A DNA stretch of 64,000 nucleotides from Streptomyces sp. TLI_146 (GCF_002846415.1 NZ_PJMX01000001.1:620001-684000), one strand, 5' to 3'. Positions 54,807-63,415 are shown, numbered from the stretch's first letter. The notes: generated by a model not told the origin, from the sequence alone. Made by a program: numbers and translations.

Positions 54807-55514
54807 ATGCCAGAGTCAGCCGCACGCACGTTCACCGAGCAGGACCCCATCCGGGTGTTTCTGCTGGACGACCACGAGGTCGTTCGCCGCGGGCTGGCCG
54901 ATCTCCTCGACGCCGAGCCGGACATCCGCGTCGTCGGTGACGCCGGCAACGTCGACCAGGCGCTCGCGCGAGGCCCCGCGCTGCGCCCCGATGTCGCTGT
55001 CCTGGATGTACGGCTGCCGGACGGCAACGGCATCGCGGTCTGCCGCGAGCTGCGCGACCAGATGCCGGAGCTGGCCTGTCTGATGCTGACCTCGTTCGAC
55101 GACGAGGAGGCCCTGCTCGACGCGATCATGGCAGGCGCGTCCGGGTACGTCCTCAAACAGATCAAGGGATCCGACCTGGTCTCGGCGGTCCGCACGGTGG
55201 CCTCGGGCCAGTCGATGCTGGACCCCGCCACCACGGCCCGCCTGATGCGCTCGCTCCGGGCGGACCCCGCGGAGAGCCCCGCCGTGCCGTCCGAGCTGGC
55301 GAGCCTGTCGCCGCGGGAGAGAGACATCCTCGCGTTGATCGGCGATGGACTCACCAACCGTGAGATCGGCAAGAAGCTCTACCTGTCGGAGAAGACCGTC
55401 AAGAACCACATCTCCCGTCTCCTGGCCAAGCTCGGCGTGCAGCGCCGGGTCCAGGCAGCGGTCCTCGCCTCCCAACTGGAACAGCAGGACAGAAGCGAGC
55501 GCCCCGGCGCGTGA
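54807..55514 (+). CDS. NarL/FixJ response regulator, DevR/DosR/OsdR type
   Basis: Protein of 235 residues. Receiver: VFLLDDHEVVRRGLADLLDAEP, phospho-acceptor D67 in VAVLDVRLPDGNGI, T95 and K117. LuxR-type DNA-binding domain: LSPRERDILALIGDGLTNREIG and SEKTVKNHISRLLAKLGVQRR with K196, K199 and N200 at the positions of the three DNA-contacting residues of mycobacterial DevR (from memory). Overall layout closely follows DevR, so an equal operator architecture is expected. GGGAAAGAGGGGC precedes the ATG. Not linked to a kinase gene; the DevS-like kinase is 26 kb away. Confidence 0.92.
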   Translation: MPESAARTFTEQDPIRVFLLDDHEVVRRGLADLLDAEPDIRVVGDAGNVDQALARGPALRPDVAVLDVRLPDGNGIAVCRELRDQMPELACLMLTSFDDEEALLDAIMAGASGYVLKQIKGSDLVSAVRTVASGQSMLDPATTARLMRSLRADPAESPAVPSELASLSPRERDILALIGDGLTNREIGKKLYLSEKTVKNHISRLLAKLGVQRRVQAAVLASQLEQQDRSERPGA

Positions 55515-55732
55515 GGCGGGGCGGGGCCGTTCCGGGCGGCCGGGCCCCGGACGGGCGGCGGCAGCTGAGCAGCGCGATCGCCCCGCTTCCGGTCGGCTCC
55601 CCCCGGGACGGCCGGACGATCCCGTCCCCGGCCCTGGTCCGGCGGCCGGGGACGAATCCCGCTGCCCCGACCCCCTTCACCCCGGCTCCACGCCGCCTCT
55701 CGCCCTTCCGGGACCAGGAGCGCCAGGAACAT

Positions 55733-55766
55733 AGGACCACTGGGTACCGGCTGGGCCTCTCGGCCC
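55733..55766. promoter_or_regulatory. DevR-box-like sites upstream of USP in a 314-bp gap
   Basis: GGGCCTCTCGGCCC (55753-55766) is the main site, 62 bp before the USP ATG; AGGACCACTGGGTACC (55733-55748) is a weaker companion about 19 bp away. The gap 55515-55828 begins with a GC-rich stretch (GGGGCCGTTCC...GGGCCCC) that may terminate the response regulator transcript. Confidence 0.6.
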
Positions 55767-55828
55767 CTGTCGCGTCGACCCGCCTCGGGCGAGCATGAGG
55801 CAACAGGCCGTCCACGGCTGGAGGAGTC

Positions 55829-56416
55829 ATGACAAAGCCCACCACCAAACGCGGCATCGTGGTCGGCGTCGACGGCACCGAGGAGTCGATGGCCGCACTG
55901 CGCTGGGCCGCCCAGCAAGCACGTGTGCTGCACACGGATGTGGTGGCCGTGCACGCCTGGGAGCCGATCGGCCCCCTCCACGCCCCCTACGCCCCGGCCT
56001 CAGCCCGCCCCACTGCCGCCGAACAGCGCGCCCGAGCCGCCCAGTTGCTCGCCTCGACGCTCCGCACGGCCTTCGGCTCGCGGACGGATGGAACCGTACG
56101 CGCCGTCCTGGCAGAAGGGCCGCCCGCACGGATGCTGCTCCACCACGCACACGGCGCCCTGCTGCTCGCACTGGGGCTCAAGTCCCGTGCGGAGTACGGG
56201 GCCACGCCGCTCGGGCCCGTCGGCCGCGAGTGTCTGCGCCATGCCGCGATCCCCGTGGTCGCCGTGCCCGTCGCCGAGCGGCCGGCGCGCCCGGACGCAT
56301 CCGCACGCCACACCGTGGTACGCCCTCTCCTCGTCCGGAGCGACACCGCCCGGCGGACCGAACGCGGCGCCTCCCCTCCCACGGGTCCGTCATCGCCATC
56401 CGTGGCCGTGCGGTAA
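55829..56416 (+). CDS. Universal stress protein, single domain
   Basis: Protein of 195 residues with one UspA domain (IVVGVDGTEESMAALRWAAQQ, AVHAWEPIGPLHAPYAP, VRAVLAEGPPARMLL, LALGLKSRAEYGATPLGPVGREC) and a tail of ~45 disordered residues. The ATP loop is degenerate (GLKSRAEYGATPLG), so nucleotide binding is doubtful. It is shorter than the five other USPs of the island, which are two-domain. Confidence 0.85.
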   Translation: MTKPTTKRGIVVGVDGTEESMAALRWAAQQARVLHTDVVAVHAWEPIGPLHAPYAPASARPTAAEQRARAAQLLASTLRTAFGSRTDGTVRAVLAEGPPARMLLHHAHGALLLALGLKSRAEYGATPLGPVGRECLRHAAIPVVAVPVAERPARPDASARHTVVRPLLVRSDTARRTERGASPPTGPSSPSVAVR

Positions 56417-56590
56417 CCAGCTCGCGGCTGACTGGCAGCGAGGCCTCCGGGCAGCGGGCGCGGCCACCTCGTCCGCGTGGACGAGGCAGAGGGGGGCGGT
56501 GGCGGCGTGCGGCCTCCGCTGCTCCCCGCCGCGCCGCCTGACGGGCCGACAGGGAGCCGTCGACACCGACGAAGACCGAGCTGACCTCCG
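56417..56590 (-). pseudogene. Universal stress protein remnant, N-terminal fragment
   Basis: On the minus strand from about 56585: SSVFVGVDGSLSARQAARRG and AAEAARRH, then a frame change in a C6 run gives LCLVHADEVAAPAARRP, the first 40-45 residues of a UspA domain; nothing recognisable remains after about 56440. It lies between two intact USP genes and probably reflects a lost third copy. Confidence 0.65.
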
Positions 56591-56670
56591 GGTTACGGCG
56601 CCTTCCCTCGTTCCTCCTCGCCGGGGCGGCTGAGCACCTCCCCACGCACGCCGTGGACCGGGCCCCGCCT

Positions 56671-57513
56671 TCACTCGTGCGGCACCACCGCCACCGGGCA
56701 CAGCACGTGGTGGATCACGGTGTGGGCGACCGGGCCGAGGCGGTCGGTGCGGCGGCCGATGACCAGCAGACTCGCACGGGTGGAGGCCATCACCAACTGG
56801 CGGCCGGCCCGGCCGTGGACCGTGCGCTCCACCACCTCGGTCTCGGGGAACTTCCGCCGCCACCGCGCCAGCGCGGCCGTCAGGGCGCGGGCCTTCTCCG
56901 CCGCCGGGTCCACCGCGTCCGCCGACGGCACCAGGGGAACAGCCCAGGCGTGCCGGACATGGAGCGGCGCCTGGCGGGTGGCCGCCGCATCGAAGGCGTA
57001 CGCGAACAGCTCGTCGCACGGGTGGTCCAGGTCCAGGCCGAGGACCACGGGCCGGAACGCTCCGGTGCCCGACCCGCCCTGCCGCTCGCCCTCGGGGCAC
57101 TCCCCCGCCCGTACGAGCACGACCGGGCCGGCGGCCCGCGCGGCCGCCTGCAACGCGACCGAGCCGACGAGGAACGCGGCACAGCCGGTGAAGCCGCGCG
57201 AGCCGAGGACCAGCATCTCGGAGGTGGCGGCTGCCTCCAGGATCGTGGCCGTCGGCGGACCGGGCGCGACGACCGGATGGATCTCCAAGCCGGGGTGGCA
57301 CTGGGCGAGTTGGACAGTCACTCGATCCAGCGCCGTACGCTCACGCGCCCCCGGGACGTCCAGTTCGGGCAGGCCCGTCGGGGGGGTGGGTTCATCGTCC
57401 ACATGGAGAAGGTGCAGCGGCAGACCACGGCGCACCGCTTCGCGGGCCGCCCAGTCCGCCGCGTCCACGCTCTCGCGCGAACCGTCGACGCCTGCGGTGA
57501 TGTGGCGTTGCAT
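56671..57513 (-). CDS. Universal stress protein, tandem two-domain
   Basis: Protein of 280 residues. Domain 1: ITAGVDGSRESVDAADWAARE, LVLGSRGFTGCAAFLVGSVAL (full ATP loop). Domain 2: VVLGLDLDHPCDELFAYAFDAA, VIGRRTDRLGPVAHTVIHHVL. ATG at 57513 has GGAGG 6 bases upstream; the longer frame runs into the promoter. Similar to the 45445 and 60685 proteins. Confidence 0.92.
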   Translation of the reverse strand: MQRHITAGVDGSRESVDAADWAAREAVRRGLPLHLLHVDDEPTPPTGLPELDVPGARERTALDRVTVQLAQCHPGLEIHPVVAPGPPTATILEAAATSEMLVLGSRGFTGCAAFLVGSVALQAAARAAGPVVLVRAGECPEGERQGGSGTGAFRPVVLGLDLDHPCDELFAYAFDAAATRQAPLHVRHAWAVPLVPSADAVDPAAEKARALTAALARWRRKFPETEVVERTVHGRAGRQLVMASTRASLLVIGRRTDRLGPVAHTVIHHVLCPVAVVPHE

Positions 57514-57687
57514 GATCAACCTCCGGTGATCCGTGGGCGAGCACGCGGGGATCAGCCGTGATGGCGAGTGCGCAGGCGCGACCGGACGGAGTGATACCGG
57601 CGGCCCGCCGGACAGGCACCACGACCCCGTCCGCACCATCGCACCGGCACGTCAGCGCAAGGCAGGGGTGAACCGGCCCTGGACCGG

Positions 57688-57701
57688 GGGCCGTTCGGCC
57701 C
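57688..57701. promoter_or_regulatory. DevR-box-like palindrome upstream of USP
   Basis: GGGCCGTTCGGCCC, perfect arms with TT centre, 175 bp upstream of the USP ATG and touching the nitroreductase stop region; CCGGCCCTGGACCGG (57673-57687) is a weaker neighbour. Confidence 0.65.
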
Positions 57702-57704
57702 GGA

Positions 57705-58697
57705 TCATGCCTGATGGATCGTCAGTACGTCCCGCACAGCACGCCGCGGGCTGCGCGCACCCATCGGACCGTAGCCGAGCCTCAGGACCATCTGCACATG
57801 CTGCATGGCGGAGATGGGGTCCCGGGCGGCCCACCGCAGCTCCCCGCGTTCCAGGGCCTGACTGCTCAGGCCCGCCGCCAGATCGTGACACGTGGCGAGG
57901 AGCAGGACGCGCTGCAGGGCCTGGCCCGAGCGCAGCCAGGCCACCGGGGTGTCGTCCGCGGTGCCCAGCAGGGCGAGCTGGGGAGCGGCCTCGAAGTCGG
58001 CGGTGCCCCCGTCCGCCACGATCCGCCCGGCCCAGAAGTCCCGCACCACGGCGCCCCCGACCCGCTGGCGGGGGCCGAAGGCGTACTCGGGCACGCCGTC
58101 GACGGGCCTGTCCGAGGTGTCCTTGCCCGGCCGGGTCCACCGCTCCAGCTCGGCGGCGCGGTCGCGGTCCTCCGCGTCGTACCACCGAGCCTCCTCGCTC
58201 AGCCCCAGCACCGACTGGACGTGCCACGGTCCGGGCACCACCAGCTCAGCGCCCTCCGCCCGTGCCGCTTCGGTGAGCGCGTCCCAGACCTCCTGCGGAA
58301 CGCGGGTGTCGGCGAACGGGTGGCGGCTCGTGTGCCTGCGGTGCACGGCCGGGTAGAGGCCGTCCAGATCCGCGTCGGCGTGCGGTGTCCTGAGCATGCG
58401 CACCACCGCCAGCAGGCCCGGCCGGGCGGGATCGGGCAGCAGCAACACCTCCGGCTCCCGGCCCCGGTGGGCGATCGCCACCCGCAGCGTGAACAGTGCC
58501 GCCCCGCAACTGATGTGCAGCGCCCGCCCGTTCGGGTCCGCGTACGGCAGGTCTCGGCCCGGATCCGCGTGCAGTTCCAGCACGTCGTCCGCCGGGCGGA
58601 AGACGAAAGCCCAGGGCTGGGCATTGTGCAGGGAGGGCGCGGTCGTGGCGTCCCTCACGAGAGCCGCCACCGTCCGCGTGTCACATACGGGCTTCAC
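57705..58697 (-). CDS. Acg-family nitroreductase-like flavoprotein
   Basis: Protein of 330 residues, paralogue of the 39466 gene. TTAPSLHNAQPWAFVFR is the FMN entry motif; HRRHTSRHPFADTRVPQ, AWLRSGQALQRVLLLATCHDL and VQMVLRLGYGP follow in the Acg order. Starts with GTG at 58697 since no ATG fits the homology; GAGAGGA lies 12 bases upstream. Divergent from a USP gene with a palindrome in the gap. Confidence 0.85.
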   Translation of the reverse strand: MKPVCDTRTVAALVRDATTAPSLHNAQPWAFVFRPADDVLELHADPGRDLPYADPNGRALHISCGAALFTLRVAIAHRGREPEVLLLPDPARPGLLAVVRMLRTPHADADLDGLYPAVHRRHTSRHPFADTRVPQEVWDALTEAARAEGAELVVPGPWHVQSVLGLSEEARWYDAEDRDRAAELERWTRPGKDTSDRPVDGVPEYAFGPRQRVGGAVVRDFWAGRIVADGGTADFEAAPQLALLGTADDTPVAWLRSGQALQRVLLLATCHDLAAGLSSQALERGELRWAARDPISAMQHVQMVLRLGYGPMGARSPRRAVRDVLTIHQA

Positions 58698-58821
58698 TGT
58701 GATCGCCGTCCTCTCCCGTCCGGCAGGCACGCTTGTCGTTGCCTGTGGCTCACGTTCCGCCGCCCGGGGCGTGTGTCCCAGTGCCGAACGGGCACGCATG
58801 GAGGCCGGATGGCCCGGACAA

Positions 58822-58836
58822 GGGCCGAACCGGCCC
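58822..58836. promoter_or_regulatory. DevR-box-like site, nitroreductase/USP gap
   Basis: AGGGCCGAACCGGCCCTG contains GGGCCG and CGGCCC arms with a 3-bp AAC centre (58822-58836). It is 125 bp from the nitroreductase GTG and 76 bp from the USP ATG. Confidence 0.6.
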
Positions 58837-58911
58837 TGTCGCACGGGCGTCGGCTGCGCGAAGGTCTCAGCAGAGGTCATGCCGTACGAGAGCGGAGAGG
58901 CGGTGGCTGCC

Positions 58912-59790
58912 ATGGGCATGCCGTTGGTCGTGGGCGTCGACGGATCCGCGTCGAGCCTGCGTGCACTGGACTGGGCCGCGGACGAGGCGGAGCGCTTGAG
59001 GCTGCCCCTGCGGATCGTCCACGCCTCGCTCTGGGAGCGGTACGAGGTCGCCGAGCCGTCCGCACACGGCGTGGCGATCCCCTCGGCCCAGGTGCCGGAC
59101 GAGACGCTGCCGAGCTCCGCGGTCGCGCGCGTTCGACGCCGCGTTCCCGACCTGGAGGTCCATGCCGAGGAGATGGCCGAGGATCCGGAGACCGCTCTGC
59201 TGGAGCAGGCCCGCAACGCCAGTGCGCTGATCACCGGGTCGCGCGGGCGGGGTCCCATCGCCGAGCTTCTCCTGGGGTCCGTGAGCCTCGCCGTGGCGGC
59301 CCGTGCGCACTGTCCTGTCATCGTGGTGCGCGGCGGCGAGGACAACTTCAAGGCCCGGCACCACCGCATCGTGCTCGGCATCGGGGACAGTGCCACCACC
59401 GGGGCGGCAACGCTGTTCGCCATCCGGGAGGCACAGTCACGCGGCTGCCTGCTGGAAGCCGTACGTGCCTGGCGCTGCCCGGCCAACGAGAGCGTGGACG
59501 ATCCGCTACTGGCCGCCGGGTCCGCGCACGAGCACCGTGAACGGGCGACCGAGCTGATCGCCGACGCCCTGCGCGACCCCGTCGCCGGCCACCCCGGAGT
59601 CGAGGTCGTCCCCGCGGCCTGTGAGGGCCCGGCCCACAAGGTGCTTCGCGACCGGTCGGCCACGGCGGACCTCCTTGTCCTGGGTGCCCGGCGGCGCCAC
59701 GGCCACCTCGGCCTCCAGTTGAGCCGGGTGTCCCACACCCTGCTTCACCACGCCGGCTGCCCGGTGGCCATCGTCCCCCAGCACGGCTGA
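58912..59790 (+). CDS. Universal stress protein, tandem two-domain
   Basis: Protein of 292 residues. Domain 1: LVVGVDGSASSLRALDWAADEA, ITGSRGRGPIAELLLGSVSLA (full ATP loop), domain 2: IVLGIGDSATTGAATLFAIREA, VLGARRRHGHLGLQLSRVSHTLL. Several starts are possible: ATG 58912, ATG 58918 or the upstream ATG 58880; GGAGAGG at 58894-58900 favours 58912. Confidence 0.9.
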   Translation: MGMPLVVGVDGSASSLRALDWAADEAERLRLPLRIVHASLWERYEVAEPSAHGVAIPSAQVPDETLPSSAVARVRRRVPDLEVHAEEMAEDPETALLEQARNASALITGSRGRGPIAELLLGSVSLAVAARAHCPVIVVRGGEDNFKARHHRIVLGIGDSATTGAATLFAIREAQSRGCLLEAVRAWRCPANESVDDPLLAAGSAHEHRERATELIADALRDPVAGHPGVEVVPAACEGPAHKVLRDRSATADLLVLGARRRHGHLGLQLSRVSHTLLHHAGCPVAIVPQHG

Positions 59791-59885
59791 CGACGGCGTA
59801 CTCCACTGGACTCAAGTACGAGGGGTACGACGCCGCTCAGGAGCGCCCGCGCGAGTCCTTGCTCCCGCGCACGAGGGCCTCACCA

Positions 59886-59922
59886 GGGGCCGATGAGCCC
59901 TGCGGACCGCCCCCTTCGGCCC
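59886..59922. promoter_or_regulatory. DevR-box-like sites upstream of CBS gene
   Basis: GGGGCCGATGAGCCC (59886-59900) and GGACCGCCCCCTTCGGCCC (59904-59922) are both imperfect versions, 57-93 bp before the CBS ATG at 59979. Confidence 0.5.
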
Positions 59923-59978
59923 TCCCGCCCGCACCGGCCACGTGCCACGCTGACCGGGAGAAGGTCCGGAGGTACGCC

Positions 59979-60632
59979 ATGACCAGCAGGTACACCGTCG
60001 CCATGGTGATGACCCAAGCCGTCGTCACCGTGTCGCGCAGCGCGCACTTCAAGGAGATCGTGACCGCGATGCAGCGGTGGAGGGTGACCGGTGTGCCGGT
60101 CCTCGAAGAAGACGGCCGGGTGGCCGGGGTCGTCTCGCAGGCGGACCTCCCGGTCAAGGAGGAGTTCCATGGGCACGGCCCCGGCCTGATCGAGCAGGCG
60201 GGCCGCCTCGCGGACACCCGCAAGGCCGGTTCCACGCGGGCCGCGGACCTGATGACGTCCCCGGCCGTGACCATCGGCCCCGACGCCACGCTCCCCCAGG
60301 CCGCCCGTCTCATGGCCCACAGCCACGTGAAGCGGCTGCCCGTGGTCGACGGTACGGGCCGCCTGGTGGGGATCGTGAGCCGTGCCGATCTGCTCAAGGT
60401 GTTCCTGCGCTCCGACGACGAGCTCGCCGCGCAGATCCGTCGCGAGGTCGTCGTCCCGCTCTTCCCCGTCTCGCACCGGGCCATCCGTATCGACGTCGCC
60501 CACGGCATCGTCACGCTCCGCGGTGACGCCCGCGACAGCGGCCTGATCCCCACGGCGGCACGCCTCGTCCTTGGCGTCGAAGGCGTGGTGGACGTCAAGT
60601 ACGAACTGTCGGCCTCACAGCACGCTTGCTGA
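59979..60632 (+). CDS. CBS-BON domain protein
   Basis: Protein of 217 residues: CBS 1 (VMTQAVVTVSRSAHFKEIVT, RVTGVPVLEEDGRVAGVVSQ), CBS 2 (LMTSPAVTIGPDATLPQAA, HVKRLPVVDGTGRLVGIVSR) and BON (IRIDVAHGIVTLRGDARDSG). Like the other two copies but with shorter linker. CCGGAGG lies before the ATG. Role inferred: nucleotide sensing linked to envelope. Confidence 0.88.
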   Translation: MTSRYTVAMVMTQAVVTVSRSAHFKEIVTAMQRWRVTGVPVLEEDGRVAGVVSQADLPVKEEFHGHGPGLIEQAGRLADTRKAGSTRAADLMTSPAVTIGPDATLPQAARLMAHSHVKRLPVVDGTGRLVGIVSRADLLKVFLRSDDELAAQIRREVVVPLFPVSHRAIRIDVAHGIVTLRGDARDSGLIPTAARLVLGVEGVVDVKYELSASQHAC

Positions 60633-60684
60633 TCGGGCCGGGGAGCGGCTGCTCCTGGGCCGGCGACGACCCGGCACCTGGCGT

Positions 60685-61599
60685 TCAGCGATGTGCGACC
60701 ACCGCGACGGGAGTGCGTGCGTGGTGCAGGACCCCGTGCGTCACCGGGCCGATATGGGTGATTCCGCTGCGGATGCGCCGCCCGACCACGAGCAGCGCGG
60801 CGTCCTCGGCCGCCTCGACAAGGCGTTCGGCGGGCCGGTCCGCGACACACCGCGTCTCGATGCCCACCGAGGGGAACTTGGCCCGCCACGGCTCCAGTAC
60901 GTCATCCAGCGCATGCGCCTCCGCGGCGCCCAGATCGACGATGTGCCGGGGGTCGACCGCGGCGGGGTCGTACCCGAAGACGGGCGGCGGCGTCCACGTG
61001 TGGACGACCCTCAGGGCAGCACCGCGTGCCGCGGCGGCTTCGACGGCGTAGTCGATCAATGTGTCACAGGGATGGGAGAAGTCGAGTCCGAGCACCACGT
61101 CGCCGGACCCCTCCTCCGCCCCGGCCGGCTCGACGGCATCGTCCGGCCGCTTCGGCCGGACGAGGACGACCGGACGCGCTGCACGGGCGAGGACGGCCAT
61201 CGAGACGGAGCCCGTCAGGAAACCCGTCAGCGCGCTCGGCGCCCGTGACCCCAGGACCAGCACCTCGCCTTCTGCGGCGGCCGCCAGCAGGACATCGACC
61301 GCCTGGCCGGGAATGAGCTCCGCGGTGATCTCCACGCCCGGGCAGTGGTCGCGCAGTTGCTCGAACACCTCGTCCAGCATGCGTCGGGCCCGGCGTTCCT
61401 CGCCGTCCGGCCCGTCCGGCCCCTCCCACAGCACTGCTGCGGCGCCGAGCGGCGCGTACCCGACGACTGGCTGCCACGCCTGCCAGGCATGTACCAGCGT
61501 CAGCGCGAGCCCGCGCCGCTCAGCCTCGCCCGCCGCCCACACGGCAGCGGCTCTCGACTCGGACGAGCCGTCGATCCCGGCGATGACCGAACGTGCCAT
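60685..61599 (-). CDS. Universal stress protein, tandem two-domain
   Basis: Protein of 304 residues. Domain 1: VIAGIDGSSESRAAAVWAAGE, VLGSRAPSALTGFLTGSVSMA; domain 2: VVLGLDFSHPCDTLIDYAVEAA, VVGRRIRSGITHIGPVTHGVL. The linker DDAVEPAGAEEGSGD is acidic. ATG 61599 preceded by GGGAGGGTGTC. Convergent with the CBS gene with a 52-bp gap that contains a small GGAGC-GCTCC hairpin. Confidence 0.92.
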   Translation of the reverse strand: MARSVIAGIDGSSESRAAAVWAAGEAERRGLALTLVHAWQAWQPVVGYAPLGAAAVLWEGPDGPDGEERRARRMLDEVFEQLRDHCPGVEITAELIPGQAVDVLLAAAAEGEVLVLGSRAPSALTGFLTGSVSMAVLARAARPVVLVRPKRPDDAVEPAGAEEGSGDVVLGLDFSHPCDTLIDYAVEAAAARGAALRVVHTWTPPPVFGYDPAAVDPRHIVDLGAAEAHALDDVLEPWRAKFPSVGIETRCVADRPAERLVEAAEDAALLVVGRRIRSGITHIGPVTHGVLHHARTPVAVVAHR

Positions 61600-61669
61600 G
61601 ACACCCTCCCGTGGGCACGGAGCAATGACGAACGGTTCCACCCTGCTCCCCGTTCCGCGTGGGCCGCGA

Positions 61670-61714
61670 GGGCCGAACGGCCCCGACCTGTCCCGTACGA
61701 AGGACCAACGGCCC
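61670..61714. promoter_or_regulatory. DevR-box-like sites, USP/DoxX-like gap
   Basis: GGGCCGAACGGCCC (61670-61683), identical to the 14-mer at 40643, and AGGACCAACGGCCC (61701-61714). The first is 70 bp from the USP ATG; the second is 100 bp from the 61815 ATG, so each promoter may have its own box. Confidence 0.7.
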
Positions 61715-61814
61715 CACGGGGTGCCCCGAACGCCCCCACCACAGCGGCCACGTCCGACGCCACATTGTCCATGTCGAACCACTGGGCGTGAACATGAAGA
61801 GAGGGCTGAGAACC

Positions 61815-62447
61815 ATGGCCGTACACGGGCACCCGCATCCGCACGCACGCAACCGCTTCTCCTTCCGCCTCAAGAGCAGGGCGGACACCACGGCACGGGC
61901 CGCATCGGCCGAGCGTGCCGTGGCCTCGTCGCAGACCCTCGGGCGCACTCTGGCCGGACTGCGGTTCGTGACGGCGTTCACCTTCCTGTGGGCGTTCTTC
62001 GACAAGACCTTCGGCTGGGGCTACGCCACGCATTCCGGCAAGGGCTGGATCGACGGCGGCTCCCCCACCAAGGGCTTCCTCAGCGGCGTCGCCGCCGGCC
62101 CCATGGAGTCCACCTTCCACGACTGGGCCGGGGACACCTGGGCCGACTGGCTGTTCATGCTGGGGTTGTTCGGCATCGGTCTCGCCCTGGCCGGCGGTGT
62201 GGCCCTGCGGCTCGCCGCCGTGGCGGGCACCGCGCTGATGACCCTGATGTGGATCGCAGAATGGCCGCCCGCCCGGCATCTGTCCGACGGTTCCCTCAGC
62301 GCGTCCGCCAACCCCCTGGTCGACTACCACGTGGTGTACGCGGCCGTCCTGATCCTCCTCGCCGTCTTCGGCGCCGGACGTACCTGGGGGCTGGGCAGGC
62401 TGTGGGAGCGCCTGCCGTTCGTCGGCGACCGGAGCTGGCTCCGGTGA
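61815..62447 (+). CDS. DoxX/DoxD-like membrane protein
   Basis: Protein of 210 residues. After a basic N-terminus of ~45 residues come about four hydrophobic segments: TLAGLRFVTAFTFLWAFFDKTFGWGY, WLFMLGLFGIGLALAGGVALR, AAVAGTALMTLMWIAEWPP and YHVVYAAVLILLAVFGAGRTW. LRxxxAxxFLWAFxDKxFGxGY and WADWLFMLGL are reminiscent of DoxD/TQO-type subunits. ATG at 61815 with GAGAGGG upstream preferred over 61794. Function unknown. Confidence 0.78.
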   Translation: MAVHGHPHPHARNRFSFRLKSRADTTARAASAERAVASSQTLGRTLAGLRFVTAFTFLWAFFDKTFGWGYATHSGKGWIDGGSPTKGFLSGVAAGPMESTFHDWAGDTWADWLFMLGLFGIGLALAGGVALRLAAVAGTALMTLMWIAEWPPARHLSDGSLSASANPLVDYHVVYAAVLILLAVFGAGRTWGLGRLWERLPFVGDRSWLR

Positions 62448-62526
62448 ACCGCGAAGCTCCGGTCCCCAGCCCCCTCGGCCGGGTCTCGCGGCTGCCGGGA
62501 GCACCGCGGCAGCCCTGGCACGCGAC

Positions 62527-62563
62527 GGGGCCGAACCGCTCCCTGGGATGGGTCGTTCGGCCC
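62527..62563. promoter_or_regulatory. Tandem DevR-box-like sites upstream of CBS gene
   Basis: GGGGCCGAACCGCTCCC (62527-62543) and GGGTCGTTCGGCCC (62550-62563), centres about 22 bp apart, 106-142 bp before the CBS ATG at 62669. Confidence 0.62.
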
Positions 62564-62668
62564 CTGGCAGCCCCCCAGGCACGCAGCCAGGCTCGCCATA
62601 TGGTGAGCCGCTCCCCGGCCACCCACCCGACTCCCACCCGCGATGCCCGAGACAAGGAGGCACCCTCC

Positions 62669-63400
62669 ATGAAACACGCCAAGGTCGGCTCGGTGATGAC
62701 CAGTGACGTGGTGAGCGCCCGGCCCGGCACCCCGTTCAAGGAGGTTGCCCGACTCCTGGCAGAGCACCGCATCAGCGGGCTTCCGGTCGTGGACGACGAC
62801 GACAAGGTCCTCGGGGTGCTCTCGGAAACGGACTTGATGGCCCATCAGGCCGAAGCCGAGGATCCCTACGAGCCGCCGCGCCGCCTGCACGCACCCGCGC
62901 TGGGACACGCGGCACGCTCGCGGCGCGCCAAGGCACGCGCCCGGACCGCGGGCGAGCTGATGTCCTCCCCCGCCGTCACGGTCCGCGCCGACGACACCAT
63001 CGCCGGGGCCGCCCGCGTCATGGCCCAGCACCGCGTCGAACGCCTGCCGGTACTGGACACCGAGGACCGGCTGGTCGGCATCGTGACCCGCCGCAGCCTC
63101 CTCCAGGTGTTCCTGCGCGCGGACGAGGAGATCCGCGCCGAGGTGATCCGGGACGTACTGGTCGGAACGCTGTGGCTGGAGCACGGTGCGGTCGACATCA
63201 CGGTCGAGGACGGCGTGGTGACCCTCACCGGACAGCTGGAGCGGCGCAGCGAAGTACCCGTGGCCGTGCGGGTGACAGGCATGGTCGACGGCGTGGTCGA
63301 CGTGGTCGACAAGCTGGGATACCGGACCGACGACTCCCATCTGCATCCCGACGAGCCTGCCATGCGCGGCATCGCCGACGACTGGATGCGCAAGCTGTGA
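62669..63400 (+). CDS. CBS-BON domain protein
   Basis: Protein of 243 residues, near copy of the 31770 gene: CBS 1 (VMTSDVVSARPGTPFKEVAR, HRISGLPVVDDDDKVLGVLS), a basic linker, CBS 2 (LMSSPAVTVRADDTIAGAA, HRVERLPVLDTEDRLVGIVT) and BON (VDITVEDGVVTLTGQLERRS). Ends with an acidic YRTDDSHLHPDEPAMRG tail. ACAAGGAGGCACC before the ATG is strong. Followed after 15 bp by the flavodoxin gene, likely same operon. Confidence 0.9.
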   Translation: MKHAKVGSVMTSDVVSARPGTPFKEVARLLAEHRISGLPVVDDDDKVLGVLSETDLMAHQAEAEDPYEPPRRLHAPALGHAARSRRAKARARTAGELMSSPAVTVRADDTIAGAARVMAQHRVERLPVLDTEDRLVGIVTRRSLLQVFLRADEEIRAEVIRDVLVGTLWLEHGAVDITVEDGVVTLTGQLERRSEVPVAVRVTGMVDGVVDVVDKLGYRTDDSHLHPDEPAMRGIADDWMRKL

Positions 63401-63415
63401 AAGCAGGTGTCCGTC

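Noticed and set aside
59796..59840. Terminator after the USP gene at 58912
   Set aside because: The GGCGTACTCC and GGGGTACGACGCC parts pair only over a few bases with mismatches.
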